A DNA stretch of 64,000 bases, taken from assembly GCF_002135205.1 (NCBI RefSeq), contig NZ_NEFZ01000003.1, positions 248,001 through 312,000 of the forward strand, written 5' to 3'. The notes beneath the pieces were generated by a model. The model was not told where the DNA came from, did not search any database, and saw only the letters and a program-made list of their open reading frames with translations. The translations under genes and the position numbers were made by a program. How positions within the stretch are numbered: position 1 is the stretch's first letter; every line of letters starts with the position of its first letter. Shown here in pieces: positions 9,185 through 17,840 of the stretch. This DNA comes from Acinetobacter sp. ANC 4204. Its GTDB lineage: Bacteria; Pseudomonadota; Gammaproteobacteria; Pseudomonadales; Moraxellaceae.

Positions 9185-10108
9185 ATGAAAAATGTTGGCA
9201 TGAAGCCAGAAAGCTACCGAGTGGCAACAGCAAGTGCTGAGTTACTTGCTCCAGCACATTGTTTACAACTTCTTGCCGATGGCAATACTGAAAAAGGCGA
9301 TGCGCTGAAAACTGCACGCATTGCAGGCATTTTAGCGGCAAAACGCACCGATGAACTGATTCCACTATGTCACCCCCTACCCATTTACCGTGCTGATGTC
9401 GACTTTGAGCTTTTGACCGATCGTGTCGTGATTCGAGCAACAGTTGAAACCATTGGACCCACAGGTGTAGAAATGGAAGCACTCACTGCTGCCAGTCTTG
9501 CTGGATTGACCATTTATGACATGCTTAAACCGCATTGTGAACCACATGAGTTGATTATCCAACAGTGCAAATTAGACCTGAAAAAAGGTGGAAAATCACA
9601 CTTCAAACGCCATTTACGCCAGCCAGTCTCGGCAGCCGTTTTGGTACTATCAGATACAGTTGCAGCAGGCCGTAAACCTGATACAGCAGGTCGTTCAGTC
9701 GTAGATACATTAACCGAAGCAGGTTTCGATCCTATTCATTATCAAGTTTTACCTGACGAAGCAGTTCAGCTAAAAGATTTGGTCTTAGAGCTGACCCAAT
9801 CCTATGCCTGCGTGATTACTGTAGGTGGAACTGGAATCGGCAAAAGAGATATTACGGTCGATACCTTACAACCTTTGCTAGAACGTGAGCTCAATGGACT
9901 CATGGAAGCTGCACGGGCTTTTGGTCAAAAACGCACTCCTTATGCAGCAATGTCTCGAGGTGTTGCAGGTTTTATTGACCGCTCATTGGTCATTACATTG
10001 CCGGGAAGTCGTGGTGGTGCCAGTGAATCCATGGCTGCGATTCTACCTGCATTGGTTCATATTTTTGATGTTTGCCGTGATCTACCTCATCCGGGAGGTT
10101 ATGAATGA
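9185..10108 (+). CDS. moaCB: MoaC-MoaB fusion protein
   Basis: Two Moco enzymes in one 307-residue chain. Residues 1-144 are MoaC (cyclic pyranopterin monophosphate synthase), with LIPLCHPLPI (58-67) and GPTGVEMEALTA (91-102). Residues 147-307 are a MoaB/Mog-type domain with TVGGTGIGKRD (212-222) and LPGSRGGASES (272-282); this domain adenylylates molybdopterin. The junction is about five residues, so this is a true fusion and not a read-through error. The stop overlaps the moeA start (ATGA). Such fusions are known in several bacteria. It follows moaA by 139 bases. Confidence 0.95.
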   Translation: MKNVGMKPESYRVATASAELLAPAHCLQLLADGNTEKGDALKTARIAGILAAKRTDELIPLCHPLPIYRADVDFELLTDRVVIRATVETIGPTGVEMEALTAASLAGLTIYDMLKPHCEPHELIIQQCKLDLKKGGKSHFKRHLRQPVSAAVLVLSDTVAAGRKPDTAGRSVVDTLTEAGFDPIHYQVLPDEAVQLKDLVLELTQSYACVITVGGTGIGKRDITVDTLQPLLERELNGLMEAARAFGQKRTPYAAMSRGVAGFIDRSLVITLPGSRGGASESMAAILPALVHIFDVCRDLPHPGGYE

Positions 10109-11322
10109 GTTGTTCAGGTGTCGGTTTAATTACCCTTGATCAAGCCCTTGCGCATTATCGTTCAGTCAAAACACTACCTTGCGTGACTTTACCTTTAGCA
10201 CAGGCGCATCGGCATGTTTTAGCCGTAGATGTAGAATCAACGGTTGCCCTGCCACTCTTTACCCAAAGTGCAGTCGATGGTTACGCTCTTCGCTCGGAGG
10301 ACTTGCTTGCAGGGGTCACAAGTTTTGAGGTCATTGGAGAAATTCGGGCAGGTGTTGCAGAGCACATTGAAATACAATCAGGACAAACTGTTCGTATTTT
10401 TACTGGAGGCAAACTCCCCCATTCAGCAGATACCGTAGCACGACAAGAAATTATCACCCGTAGCCATAATCTCGCTGTTTTAAATCAAGCTTTAGAAAAA
10501 GGTGCAGATATTCGTTACCAAGGCGAAGAACTGAGTATTGGAACTCAGCTTGCACAAAAAGGGCAACGCTTAGGCAATGGCCTAATTGCTGCACTCAGTA
10601 TGGCGGGTGTTCAGGATGTACAGGTTTACTGCCAACCCAAAATTGCCGTTCTGATTACAGGGGATGAAGTCAGTAGCCAATTGGATAATGAATCTAAAGT
10701 TTTTGATGCCAATGCCCCAATGATCTTGGCATGGCTTAACGAACAAGGTTTAACAGATGTGCATTTAGAACATGTGATTGATGATGAGAGTCTACTCTCT
10801 CAATCGCTTTCCAATGCAATGAATGGTTATGATCTGGTTATTACCACAGGTGGCGTTTCTGTTGGAGATTATGACCTGATTCGTCCTGTTTCTATGGCCT
10901 TAGGGGCAAAAGAAATCTTTTGGCAGGTGGCACAAAAACCAGGAAAACCATTATATTTTGCTGAATATCAAGCAGATAACCATATCTCTTACTTAATTGG
11001 TTTACCAGGCAATCCTGCGGCGGTACTGACCTGCCTTGCCGTACATGTTTCTACAGTATTGGCGGCACTGCAAGGGATCGACTCCCCTGCTCCTGTATGG
11101 AAAAAAGCACGTTTCACTGATAGCGTAAAACAAGACAGTCGCGAGCAGTTGTTACGTATGGTGTTAAATGTGAACGAACATGGACAATTGACGGTTGCCA
11201 AACTCGGAAAGCAACAATCACACATGTTGAGCAATTTGAATCAGGCCAATGTGATTGTTCGAATTCCTGCCCGAGCCGATGCTCCCGTTTCAATGGACTA
11301 TGTTGATTTTATTTCGATATGA
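10105..11322 (+). CDS. moeA: Molybdopterin molybdotransferase MoeA
   Basis: Inserts molybdate into adenylylated molybdopterin, working with the MoaB/Mog activity encoded just upstream. The 405-residue protein shows the MoeA blocks in order: PLFTQSAVDGYALRS, the FTGGKLPHSADTV loop, TTGGVSVGDYDLI, QKPGKPLYFA and GLPGNPAA. The start ATG overlaps the moaCB stop by 4 bases, which suggests translational coupling. Two strong hairpins follow the gene before mobA. Confidence 0.96.
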   Translation: MSCSGVGLITLDQALAHYRSVKTLPCVTLPLAQAHRHVLAVDVESTVALPLFTQSAVDGYALRSEDLLAGVTSFEVIGEIRAGVAEHIEIQSGQTVRIFTGGKLPHSADTVARQEIITRSHNLAVLNQALEKGADIRYQGEELSIGTQLAQKGQRLGNGLIAALSMAGVQDVQVYCQPKIAVLITGDEVSSQLDNESKVFDANAPMILAWLNEQGLTDVHLEHVIDDESLLSQSLSNAMNGYDLVITTGGVSVGDYDLIRPVSMALGAKEIFWQVAQKPGKPLYFAEYQADNHISYLIGLPGNPAAVLTCLAVHVSTVLAALQGIDSPAPVWKKARFTDSVKQDSREQLLRMVLNVNEHGQLTVAKLGKQQSHMLSNLNQANVIVRIPARADAPVSMDYVDFISI

Positions 11323-11359
11323 GGTCGATTGATGGTCTTTATCTCTAACCAACAATAAC

Positions 11360-11459
11360 AATGCTGCCGATGCATAATGACAATCAAAGCTTTAACTTTG
11401 ATTGCACATCATCGCAGCACAAAAGATTTCAAAATGAGAGAGACTCTCTCATTTTGAAA
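11360..11459 (+). other. Tandem hairpins between moeA and mobA
   Basis: Two stem-loops stand side by side. The first (about 11360-11420) has an outer GCTGC/GCAGC stem and an inner CAATCAAAG / CTTTGATTG stem around a CTTTAA loop. The second (11427-11459) is a perfect 15-bp stem, TTTCAAAATGAGAGA with its complement, closed by a 3-base GAC loop. No T-run follows. They sit directly ahead of the mobA start at 11474, so processing, attenuation or mRNA stabilisation are all possible. Confidence 0.6.
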
Positions 11460-11473
11460 ATCAGGTACATGCA

Positions 11474-12079
11474 ATGCAACCTTACCCAGCGACAGCTTTG
11501 ATCATCTTAGCTGGTGGACAAGCCACACGTATGAATGGCGTCAACAAGCTCCTGCAATGCTTTGATCACGACATTCAACTGTTAAAAATATATAAAGCTT
11601 TTCAGGACAAAGTTCAGGAAGTTTGGATCAATAGCCATTGTGACTATGCCAGCTATCTGGCGTTAATTCCTGATATTCGCTATTTCAAAGATGATACAGA
11701 TGGTTTCTTAGGCCCCTTAGTCGGCATGAAAAGTGCATGGTCATATGTTCAATCTGATTATATTTTATGTGTTCCATGCGACATTACCGAAATTCCACAA
11801 GACATCCTGCTTCAGCTGCATCAAGCACTCAAACACCATCCTTTATCTTCCGTTGCTTACGTCGCGTTCAATGGGCAAGCACTTTATCCTTTTTGTTTAT
11901 TGAAACGCAGCAGTCTCGATACATTCAATCAGCATTTAGAGCGCCAACAGCTTAGCTTAAAACAATGTTTTGCAAATCTATGCCCTCAAAGAGTGAATAT
12001 TCAAAATCAGCATTCAACTTTTCATAGCTTAAATTCGTTTGAAGAAATGCAGGCCTACCAGAAAAGTGGCATAAAATGA
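11474..12079 (+). CDS. mobA: Molybdenum cofactor guanylyltransferase MobA
   Basis: Transfers GMP from GTP to Mo-molybdopterin to make the MGD cofactor needed by DMSO-reductase-family enzymes such as the oxidoreductase in this window. The nucleotide-binding loop is LAGGQATRMNGVNKLL (residues 11-26), a looser version of the family LAGGxSxRMGxDK. FLGPLVGMKSAW (75-86) and CVPCDITEIP (98-107) follow, the latter replacing the usual DxP metal motif. At 201 residues it has the normal family size. Rightward, about 150 bases after moeA. Confidence 0.88.
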   Translation: MQPYPATALIILAGGQATRMNGVNKLLQCFDHDIQLLKIYKAFQDKVQEVWINSHCDYASYLALIPDIRYFKDDTDGFLGPLVGMKSAWSYVQSDYILCVPCDITEIPQDILLQLHQALKHHPLSSVAYVAFNGQALYPFCLLKRSSLDTFNQHLERQQLSLKQCFANLCPQRVNIQNQHSTFHSLNSFEEMQAYQKSGIK

Positions 12080-12269
12080 CGCTGAGTGACTCAATTCAGG
12101 CGGTCATTCTGAAATAGCAAATTTGAAGCAAAAAGTCGAATATGAATCCATCTGAAGACAATGACCTTTGAGATTTTGAGGAGCGAATTGAATAGTGCTA
12201 AAGTGCATCCAGACCTATTGAAAACGACTGAATCACAAATTGTTTTGAACCCATTAAACGGAACTCATC

Positions 12270-12521
12270 ATGCAGGACATTCATATTAAAATCGAAGCTT
12301 ACGGTGCCATCGAAAAACACCTGCCTGCTGATCTAAACTTGAACTGTGCATCAAACAGTTTAGTTACGGATGTATTAAACCAAATTAAAACACACTATCC
12401 ATCTGTGGCTGACATGATAGAACGCTGTGCCTGTGCCATAGGTGAAGACATTATTCCTCGTCAAACAGTCTTGGCTCAAGACTGTACTTTGGTTTTACTT
12501 TCGCCAGTCGCAGGAGGCTAA
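12270..12521 (+). CDS. moaD: Molybdopterin synthase sulfur carrier subunit MoaD
   Basis: An 83-residue ubiquitin-fold protein ending in the essential Gly-Gly (LLSPVAGG), which is thiocarboxylated and donates sulfur to cyclic pyranopterin monophosphate together with MoaE. The ATG follows ACGGAACTC. The stop lies directly before the moaE start. No moeB for its activation is visible in this window, so the adenylyltransferase must be elsewhere. Confidence 0.92.
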   Translation: MQDIHIKIEAYGAIEKHLPADLNLNCASNSLVTDVLNQIKTHYPSVADMIERCACAIGEDIIPRQTVLAQDCTLVLLSPVAGG

Positions 12522-12522
12522 T

Positions 12523-13002
12523 ATGCTTGTGTTTCCACGTATTCAAGACACAGCTCTTGATTTAAATCATTTTGATACAATTCAGGCTTTTCCTGAATGT
12601 GGTGGAACTGGGATTTTTATCGGAACCGTCCGCAATCATCATGAAGGGCGAGCGGTTCAGGCTTTAAAATATACCGCCTATGCTCCTGTTGCAGAGAAGA
12701 TGATTCGAGCCATTGAACAGGAAATACAAGAAAAATATGGTCTGCACTATGTTCGCGTTGTGCACCGTATTGGCAAGTTAGATATTGGAGATAAAGCAAT
12801 TATTGCGGTTGCTTATGCTCCACATCGCAAAGAAGCATTTCAAGCCTGTGAAGAAGCTGTTGAACGTGTTAAGCACGAAGTGCCCGTGTGGAAAGAAGAA
12901 TTCTATACAGATGGAAGCAGCCAATATGTTGCAGGCTGCTGTATACGACAAGATTATGATGAGCATGAACATAAGCACGGACACCATCATCACCATCATT
13001 AA
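12523..13002 (+). CDS. moaE: Molybdopterin synthase catalytic subunit MoaE with His-rich tail
   Basis: Large subunit of molybdopterin synthase; it binds two MoaD and forms the dithiolene. Conserved blocks are GGTGIFIGTVRNHHEGR, LKYTAYAPVAEKM, RIGKLDIGDKAIIAVAYAPHRKEAFQACE and VPVWKEEFY. The start is the ATG at 12523, one base after the moaD stop, with AGGAGG overlapping the end of moaD. The protein ends in DEHEHKHGHHHHHH, a natural metal-binding-looking tail not found in typical MoaE. Last gene of the Moco cluster. Confidence 0.94.
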   Translation: MLVFPRIQDTALDLNHFDTIQAFPECGGTGIFIGTVRNHHEGRAVQALKYTAYAPVAEKMIRAIEQEIQEKYGLHYVRVVHRIGKLDIGDKAIIAVAYAPHRKEAFQACEEAVERVKHEVPVWKEEFYTDGSSQYVAGCCIRQDYDEHEHKHGHHHHHH

Positions 13003-13520
13003 TCCTGCATAGGATGAACGCGACACTGAGTATCACATCATAAAACACTGAGCACTACACAACATTCAAAAAATGGTGCTCAGCCTCTATCCATAGGCAT
13101 TTAAAACCCTAATCCACATGTAAAGAATAAACTGAATTCCAACTCCTACCTTTCAATCTATACATTCCTTTTGCATTTCTGCTCATTTCACTCCTCGTCT
13201 TTTAGCATAAGTGTGACGCTCTTCATTCAGATTCAGACTCTTTTTATGCAGATATAAGTGCAAATTCAACTTGGCATAAAGTCTGCTTTATGAAACACAA
13301 GCTTTAGCCATTAGGAGAAATTTCACCACAAAAATAAAGATTCATTAAAGAATAAATGCTTGAACCTAACTGAAAGTTGGGCTAAAACAAATAAGCAGGG
13401 AGGTTAAAAATAAATCATCACTTATCATCTAGATGCAATGTTCATCAAGCACAATGAATTTGCGGTATAAAACTAGCGAAACACGAAATTGACCAATAAA
13501 ACTGCTATTCGGGAGTCGGA
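13003..13520. other. Gene-free stretch after moaE
   Basis: About 520 bases with no convincing coding frame. One inverted repeat, TGAGCAC (13049-13055) with GTGCTCA (13076-13082), may end the Moco transcript, although there is no T-run on the + strand. The rest is AT-rich and shows no structure that I can name. Confidence 0.4.
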
Positions 13521-13748
13521 ATGAATAACAGCACCAATTATGTCAAACAAATTAAAAACGCTAAACGAGGCGGTTATACCCCAACCCTTGCAAAGGATGT
13601 CAACAAACACAAAATTCAAAAAGCAATTCGTCTGATTGAACAATGGAGAACGCTGGCCAATGAACTCAAACCTCAAATGCAACTCGATATGGCTTTTACG
13701 TTGGAAGAATGTGCCCAAGACCTCGATCAAATTTTAAGGAGCAAATAA
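13521..13748 (+). CDS. Small conserved hypothetical protein (75 aa)
   Basis: A 75-residue basic, mostly helical protein (MNNSTNYVKQIKNAKRGG at the start, LEECAQDLDQILRSK at the end). I do not recognise a named domain. Evidence that it is a gene: a plausible GGAGTCGGA ribosome site before the ATG, even codon use, and a GC-rich terminator-like hairpin 70 bases downstream. There is no signal peptide or membrane segment. Confidence 0.6.
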   Translation: MNNSTNYVKQIKNAKRGGYTPTLAKDVNKHKIQKAIRLIEQWRTLANELKPQMQLDMAFTLEECAQDLDQILRSK

Positions 13749-13817
13749 GTTCCATGTACTCACTTAACGCTTTTTAAAAAAACAGTTTCATTCTAGCTTA
13801 CTGCTTTATTCTGAACG

Positions 13818-13841
13818 TTCACCCACCCTATGGTGGGTGAA
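13818..13841 (+). terminator. Hairpin after the 75-aa gene
   Basis: TTCACCCACC and its complement GGTGGGTGAA form a perfect 10-bp stem with a 4-base loop. Only a short T-rich tail follows, so it may work poorly as a terminator but it separates the small gene from the tRNA. Confidence 0.55.
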
Positions 13842-13926
13842 GTTTGTACAAAAGATGATGTGTATTTCAATCGCTCACTTTTTGGCTTGCGTTTTCAACA
13901 AAATCCGCTATTATTCTTTCCACGTT

Positions 13927-14002
<76 letters not shown>

Positions 14003-14012
14003 TTTTATACTT

Positions 14013-14040
14013 AGCCTCGCTTTTTAGTGAGGCTTTGTTG
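14013..14040 (+). terminator. Rho-independent terminator after tRNA-Thr
   Basis: AGCCTCGC, a TTTTTA loop and its near complement TGAGGCT, followed by a T-rich run (TTTGTTGTTT). It ends the tRNA transcript before the leftward methyltransferase gene. Confidence 0.8.
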
Positions 14041-14068
14041 TTTCTAGTCTTTAGGTTTTTATTTCGTT

Positions 14069-14899
14069 TTAAATATCTTTAATTGCTGTAATTTGAGCAT
14101 AGCGCACGATGCCCTGTTCAAATAATTTTTGGCAAAGTTTAGCTGTCATTTGAATTTTCAAATCATCCAAGTTTTTAGCTACATTTTGCGCCAAGTGCTC
14201 ATGATAATAATTTGAAAAACCTGAAAATACTGCACCAGATATATCCTCCATTTCAATCTGCTGATAACCCTGTGCTTGAATGCTGTGCATCAAGTCTGCT
14301 TCTAATTGAAGATGACCTAAATGAACGTCCGCAGCTTTTAACAGCATTTTCAGTTGAAGCCTCTCAAAACGATTTAAATTCAAAAATGCATCGCTTAGCA
14401 TCAGATAATGAAATCCAATCCGACCGTTTGAATTTAAAATAAAATGGGTGGATCGCAGGAATAAATTTAAATCACAGTGATAAGCAGCATCCAGACACAG
14501 CACCACATCAAAAGGTCTAGAGAATGTCTTTGAATTTAAATTTAAAAAAGAATTTTGGATGATCTGTATATTTGAATTTAAAGTGTGTCGTATGCGCTGC
14601 ACACATTCGACTTGTAATTCAACCGCGCAAAGTTGCTGAACATGGTAATGCTGTCGCCACAGCAATAGGCTCGCACCCTGCCCACAGCCCAAATCCAAAA
14701 CCCGATCATTGGCATCTAGCTGTAACCGATCTGCAAGGCGCATGGCCAAAGCTTGGCCAGCCTCAGGGTAAGATGATTGACCATCCTCCCAATAGCCGAG
14801 ATTGCTCCAAGCCAATACAGCGTGATCTCCCAATTGTTTGGCATCAATTGCATACTTATGCTTTGGAAAATATTGCTGTAAAGTTTGGAGCCATTTCAT
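14069..14899 (-). CDS. SAM-dependent class I methyltransferase
   Basis: A 276-residue protein with the SAM-binding motif I RVLDLGCGQGASLLLW (about residues 64-79), the acidic CAVELQVE at the end of beta 2 and FDVVLCLDAAYHC as motif III. The remaining C-terminal half is helical and resembles the cyclopropane-synthase/sterol-type methyltransferases. Its substrate cannot be read from the sequence. It starts 3 bases after the stop of the FAD oxidoreductase gene, so the two form a tight operon, probably acting on the same (perhaps lipid or amine) substrate. Confidence 0.82.
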   Translation of the reverse strand: MKWLQTLQQYFPKHKYAIDAKQLGDHAVLAWSNLGYWEDGQSSYPEAGQALAMRLADRLQLDANDRVLDLGCGQGASLLLWRQHYHVQQLCAVELQVECVQRIRHTLNSNIQIIQNSFLNLNSKTFSRPFDVVLCLDAAYHCDLNLFLRSTHFILNSNGRIGFHYLMLSDAFLNLNRFERLQLKMLLKAADVHLGHLQLEADLMHSIQAQGYQQIEMEDISGAVFSGFSNYYHEHLAQNVAKNLDDLKIQMTAKLCQKLFEQGIVRYAQITAIKDI

Positions 14900-14902
14900 G
14901 CT

Positions 14903-16201
14903 TTAGTAACCGAGTTGTGGGGCAACCTCAACTTTAGGTTTTAATCCTACAAACGGCAATGGTGCACCAAAAATTTCTGCAATATGCATTGCAGAGGTCA
15001 CTGCTGATTCTAAAATCGGTAAACCATCACACGACCATGAACCACAGAAAAAGACTTTTCGGTTTGCCATTTTATGACGCTGTTGTAATTCTTTATTCAG
15101 CGCGACGGTTTTTGAATCCACCACGGCGCGGGTTAAGGTTACGGTTGAAATCACTTTTTTCGGATCAATCTCCGTCACGGGCTGCCACGTTTGGAACACC
15201 GCATTTTTACCGACCAGACTTGGTTCTACTGAGTTAAGCCAGACTGTGAACTGTTGACGGGTAAACTTACGATCCATCATATAACTGAGCACTGACCAAT
15301 CTTTACGCTTTGGCGGCATCACAGAAGAATCGGTATGAATGACCAGTTGACCTTGCTCAAAACGGAATTGTCTTAACAATGCAATATCATCGACAAATTG
15401 TGCAGAATCTAAAAATTCTTCAATTTTGGTCGTTGGGGTTGCAACCACCACACGATCAAATAATTGCTGTTCGCCCTTGTTATTTTCTACCAAAACCTTT
15501 TCAGCTTGCTCTGTAACTTTGGTAATGGCCGAGCCACTTTGAATATTGATATTTTCAATCAACTTATCCACCAAAGCTGGGGTTCCGCCTTGTAGACGTA
15601 GTAAAGCATCGCCATCGGTCAATTGACGTAAAAAGATCAACAATGGTTTGGCAGGCCATTCACCAATGGTTTTTGGATTGCAGGTACAAATGGTATAAAG
15701 CACTGGCATAACTGCACCATGCCAAAATACTTCTTCAATCTCATGCTGATTAATAAACTCAGCCAAAGTCATGTCTTGATCTTTAGATTTGAAGAACTTA
15801 GCAATCGCAGTTTTAAGTTGCAACATGCCTTTAACCAAACGCCATCCATACTGTTGGAGACCTTTGCGATTATTAATAATTGGAAAATTGCCGATGCGAC
15901 TTCGCGTCGTGGTTAACCACGTTTCAGTACGATCTTCAAACAGCCAACTACATGCCATATAGGTACGCACAGGATAGGTTTTAATGCCCAAATAAGTCGC
16001 AAGACTCAAGGTATTTTTCCATAAGTGCGGGTTCATGACACGTAAGGGAGCATCAATCAAACCACCTTCAAACTCTGTACTGTGGCTATCCATACCACGC
16101 CCAGTCAGCGCTTCGAAAATAGTAATATTATGCCCTGCATCCTTCAGAATTCTTGCGGTAGCAAGACCAGCCATGCCGCTACCAATAACTGCAATATCCA
16201 A
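14903..16201 (-). CDS. FAD-dependent oxidoreductase (amine-oxidase/desaturase-like)
   Basis: A 432-residue flavoprotein. The N-terminal dinucleotide-binding motif is IAVIGSGMAGLATARIL with the acidic E at the end of beta 2 (ITIFEALTGRGMDSHS), and the C-terminal FAD motif is FFCGSWSCDGLPILESAVTSAMHIAE. This is the layout of the NAD(P)-binding-8/amine-oxidase superfamily. The only in-frame start is TTG at 16201: a stop codon lies just upstream, and GGA sits about 10 bases before it. It is followed at once by the methyltransferase gene. Substrate unknown. Confidence 0.83.
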   Translation of the reverse strand: MDIAVIGSGMAGLATARILKDAGHNITIFEALTGRGMDSHSTEFEGGLIDAPLRVMNPHLWKNTLSLATYLGIKTYPVRTYMACSWLFEDRTETWLTTTRSRIGNFPIINNRKGLQQYGWRLVKGMLQLKTAIAKFFKSKDQDMTLAEFINQHEIEEVFWHGAVMPVLYTICTCNPKTIGEWPAKPLLIFLRQLTDGDALLRLQGGTPALVDKLIENINIQSGSAITKVTEQAEKVLVENNKGEQQLFDRVVVATPTTKIEEFLDSAQFVDDIALLRQFRFEQGQLVIHTDSSVMPPKRKDWSVLSYMMDRKFTRQQFTVWLNSVEPSLVGKNAVFQTWQPVTEIDPKKVISTVTLTRAVVDSKTVALNKELQQRHKMANRKVFFCGSWSCDGLPILESAVTSAMHIAEIFGAPLPFVGLKPKVEVAPQLGY

Positions 16202-16455
16202 AATTATGATCCGTCAATCTGACTTATATTGACTGAAATTATGACCCAATGTCGAAAAAATAGGGCTATTAAAAAATACCAGAATCACATCTTTTCATGC
16301 ACCTTGTCTAAAATATACAATCAGCTGAAATTACATTTCATTACACTAAAAAGAAGCATGTAAACAAATTTATGCTTTTCTGAATCTTGTTCCAAATTAA
16401 AATTTAAGTTGTTTAAAAACAATAGATATAAATTAACTATTTTTAAAATAGATGT
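16202..16455. other. AT-rich spacer upstream of the FAD oxidoreductase
   Basis: A very AT-rich stretch which must hold the oxidoreductase promoter (leftward). I see no coding frame. A candidate small RNA gene begins just to its right. Confidence 0.4.
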
Positions 16456-16484
16456 TTTACAACATCCGCAAAAGACGCTAAGAT
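16456..16484 (+). promoter_or_regulatory. Predicted sigma70 promoter of a candidate sRNA
   Basis: TTTACA (16456-16461), a 17-base spacer, then TAAGAT (16479-16484). The -35 box matches 5 of 6 consensus bases and the -10 box 4 of 6. No protein gene follows on this strand before a strong terminator at 16577. Confidence 0.4.
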
Positions 16485-16490
16485 ACGCCC

Positions 16491-16612
16491 CACATAAAAA
16501 TGATAACTACATCACATAATATTGCATAGGTAACTATGCAAAACGAGCTAAAACTAGAAAGATACAGCGCATAAAAAATCCCTACTCTTGACCGAGTAGG
16601 GATTTCTTCTTT
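16491..16612 (+). ncRNA. Candidate small RNA between the oxidoreductase and pirin genes
   Basis: A predicted transcript of about 120 bases runs rightward from a TTTACA-N17-TAAGAT promoter. It contains a hairpin with perfect 8-bp arms TTGCATAG / CTATGCAA (16522-16541) and ends in an intrinsic terminator with AAATCCCTACTC / GAGTAGGGATTT arms and the U-rich tail TTTCTTCTTTT. No open frame of useful size lies inside. Both flanking genes run leftward, so this rightward terminator has no protein gene to serve. The same hairpin can end the leftward pirin transcript, which lowers the certainty. Confidence 0.4.
16572..16605 (-). terminator. Intrinsic terminator downstream of pirin (bidirectional)
   Basis: AATCCCTACTC and GAGTAGGGATT form a stem of 11 pairs around a 6-base loop. 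Read leftward it ends in TTTTTT and lies about 20 bases past the pirin stop codon. Read rightward it is followed by TTTCTTCTTTT. Confidence 0.85.
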
Positions 16613-16626
16613 TAGACAGTCAGTGC

Positions 16627-17508
16627 TTAGTCCACCACAGCAACTGGAATTTCACCAAACTTTCCACGATTAAAATCATCAAAAGCCTGCACTATTTCCT
16701 CTTTGCTATTCATCACAAACGGACCATAACCTTGGATAGGCTCGTTGAGTGGCTCACCCGTCAACACCAAAAATTTAGTGTCTGTGAGTGCTTGAAACTG
16801 GATTGCAGCTTCGCCATCTTGAGCGAACATCACAATTGAACTATCCACCACTTTTTGTGTGCCATTAATCAGCACTTCGCCACTGAGCACAACCACAATG
16901 GTGTTATGAATCACAGGAACATGCACAAAAGTTTCGTAGTCTGCTTTGAGTTCTCCATCCCATACATTGACTGGGCTGAAAGTTTGCGCTGGACCATGAT
17001 GACCGCCAAACTCACCTGCAATAACACGGATATGTCCTGCATTATCATCCATTTCAATCCGTGGAATTTCCGCAACAGTCAAAGCTTGGTAACGTGGCGT
17101 AGTCATTTTATCTTTGGCTGGCAAATTCACCCAAAGTTGCACCATTTCAAACAGACCACCATGTTCAGCAAAGGCAGGTGAATGAAACTCTTCATGCACC
17201 ACACCTGCACCTGCGGTCATCCACTGTACATCACCTGTGTTAATCGTACCGCCACCACCACTCGAGTCTTTATGTGTGACTTCGCCACTATATGCAATAG
17301 TAACGGTTTCAAAACCACGGTGTGGATGTGAACCCACACCACGTTGAGTCGTAGTCGGATCAAATTTGTATGGTGCAGCATAGTCCAACAGTAAGAACGG
17401 ACTAATGGCTTGGCCTAAACGGTCGTATGAAAACAGGTTTTTAACTGGAAAACCGTCACCGACCCAATGCATGTTTTGATTGCGATATACACCTATTACT
17501 TTTTTCAT
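16627..17508 (-). CDS. Pirin-family protein
   Basis: A 293-residue bicupin of the pirin family. The metal site expected in the N-terminal cupin is visible: His61 and His63 in GSHPHRGFETVT, and His105 with Glu107 in GAGVVHEEFHS. Bacterial pirins such as YhhW have quercetinase activity; others bind regulators, so the exact role is open. AGGAG precedes the ATG by 8 bases. It diverges from the isochorismatase-like gene with a 330-base control region between; that pairing is common in proteobacteria and suggests shared regulation, perhaps by the LysR gene nearby. Confidence 0.92.
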   Translation of the reverse strand: MKKVIGVYRNQNMHWVGDGFPVKNLFSYDRLGQAISPFLLLDYAAPYKFDPTTTQRGVGSHPHRGFETVTIAYSGEVTHKDSSGGGGTINTGDVQWMTAGAGVVHEEFHSPAFAEHGGLFEMVQLWVNLPAKDKMTTPRYQALTVAEIPRIEMDDNAGHIRVIAGEFGGHHGPAQTFSPVNVWDGELKADYETFVHVPVIHNTIVVVLSGEVLINGTQKVVDSSIVMFAQDGEAAIQFQALTDTKFLVLTGEPLNEPIQGYGPFVMNSKEEIVQAFDDFNRGKFGEIPVAVVD

Positions 17509-17840
17509 CTTGGAACTCCTATATGGATAGGATGAATATGCAATCTATACTACCCCTTTCCTCAGTTCACTTATAGCTCTGTGCCAATACACACAATCAC
17601 ACCAGTAGGACAATATCATTAGAACCATGCTGTTTTTATAAAAACAAGTTGAAAAACAAAGCCATCTTTTATTGTGACGGCATATTTTTGCTCAAATTTT
17701 CCTATTTTTAAGATTAAGCATCTCGTTTGGCTTATTTTATTGTCCCATTTTCATCACTAGGATGGTGCTAAATCGAAAAGCGAAAATAAACAGATCTTTG
17801 GCTTTTCGGTTTTATAGATAATCACACAGAGGATAGAAAA
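17509..17840. promoter_or_regulatory. Divergent control region pirin / isochorismatase-like gene
   Basis: About 330 AT-rich bases between the two divergent genes. An inverted repeat, CGAAAAGC (17774-17781) and GCTTTTCG (17801-17808), lies 33 bases before the rightward start and could be an operator or a 5' leader hairpin. Confidence 0.45.
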
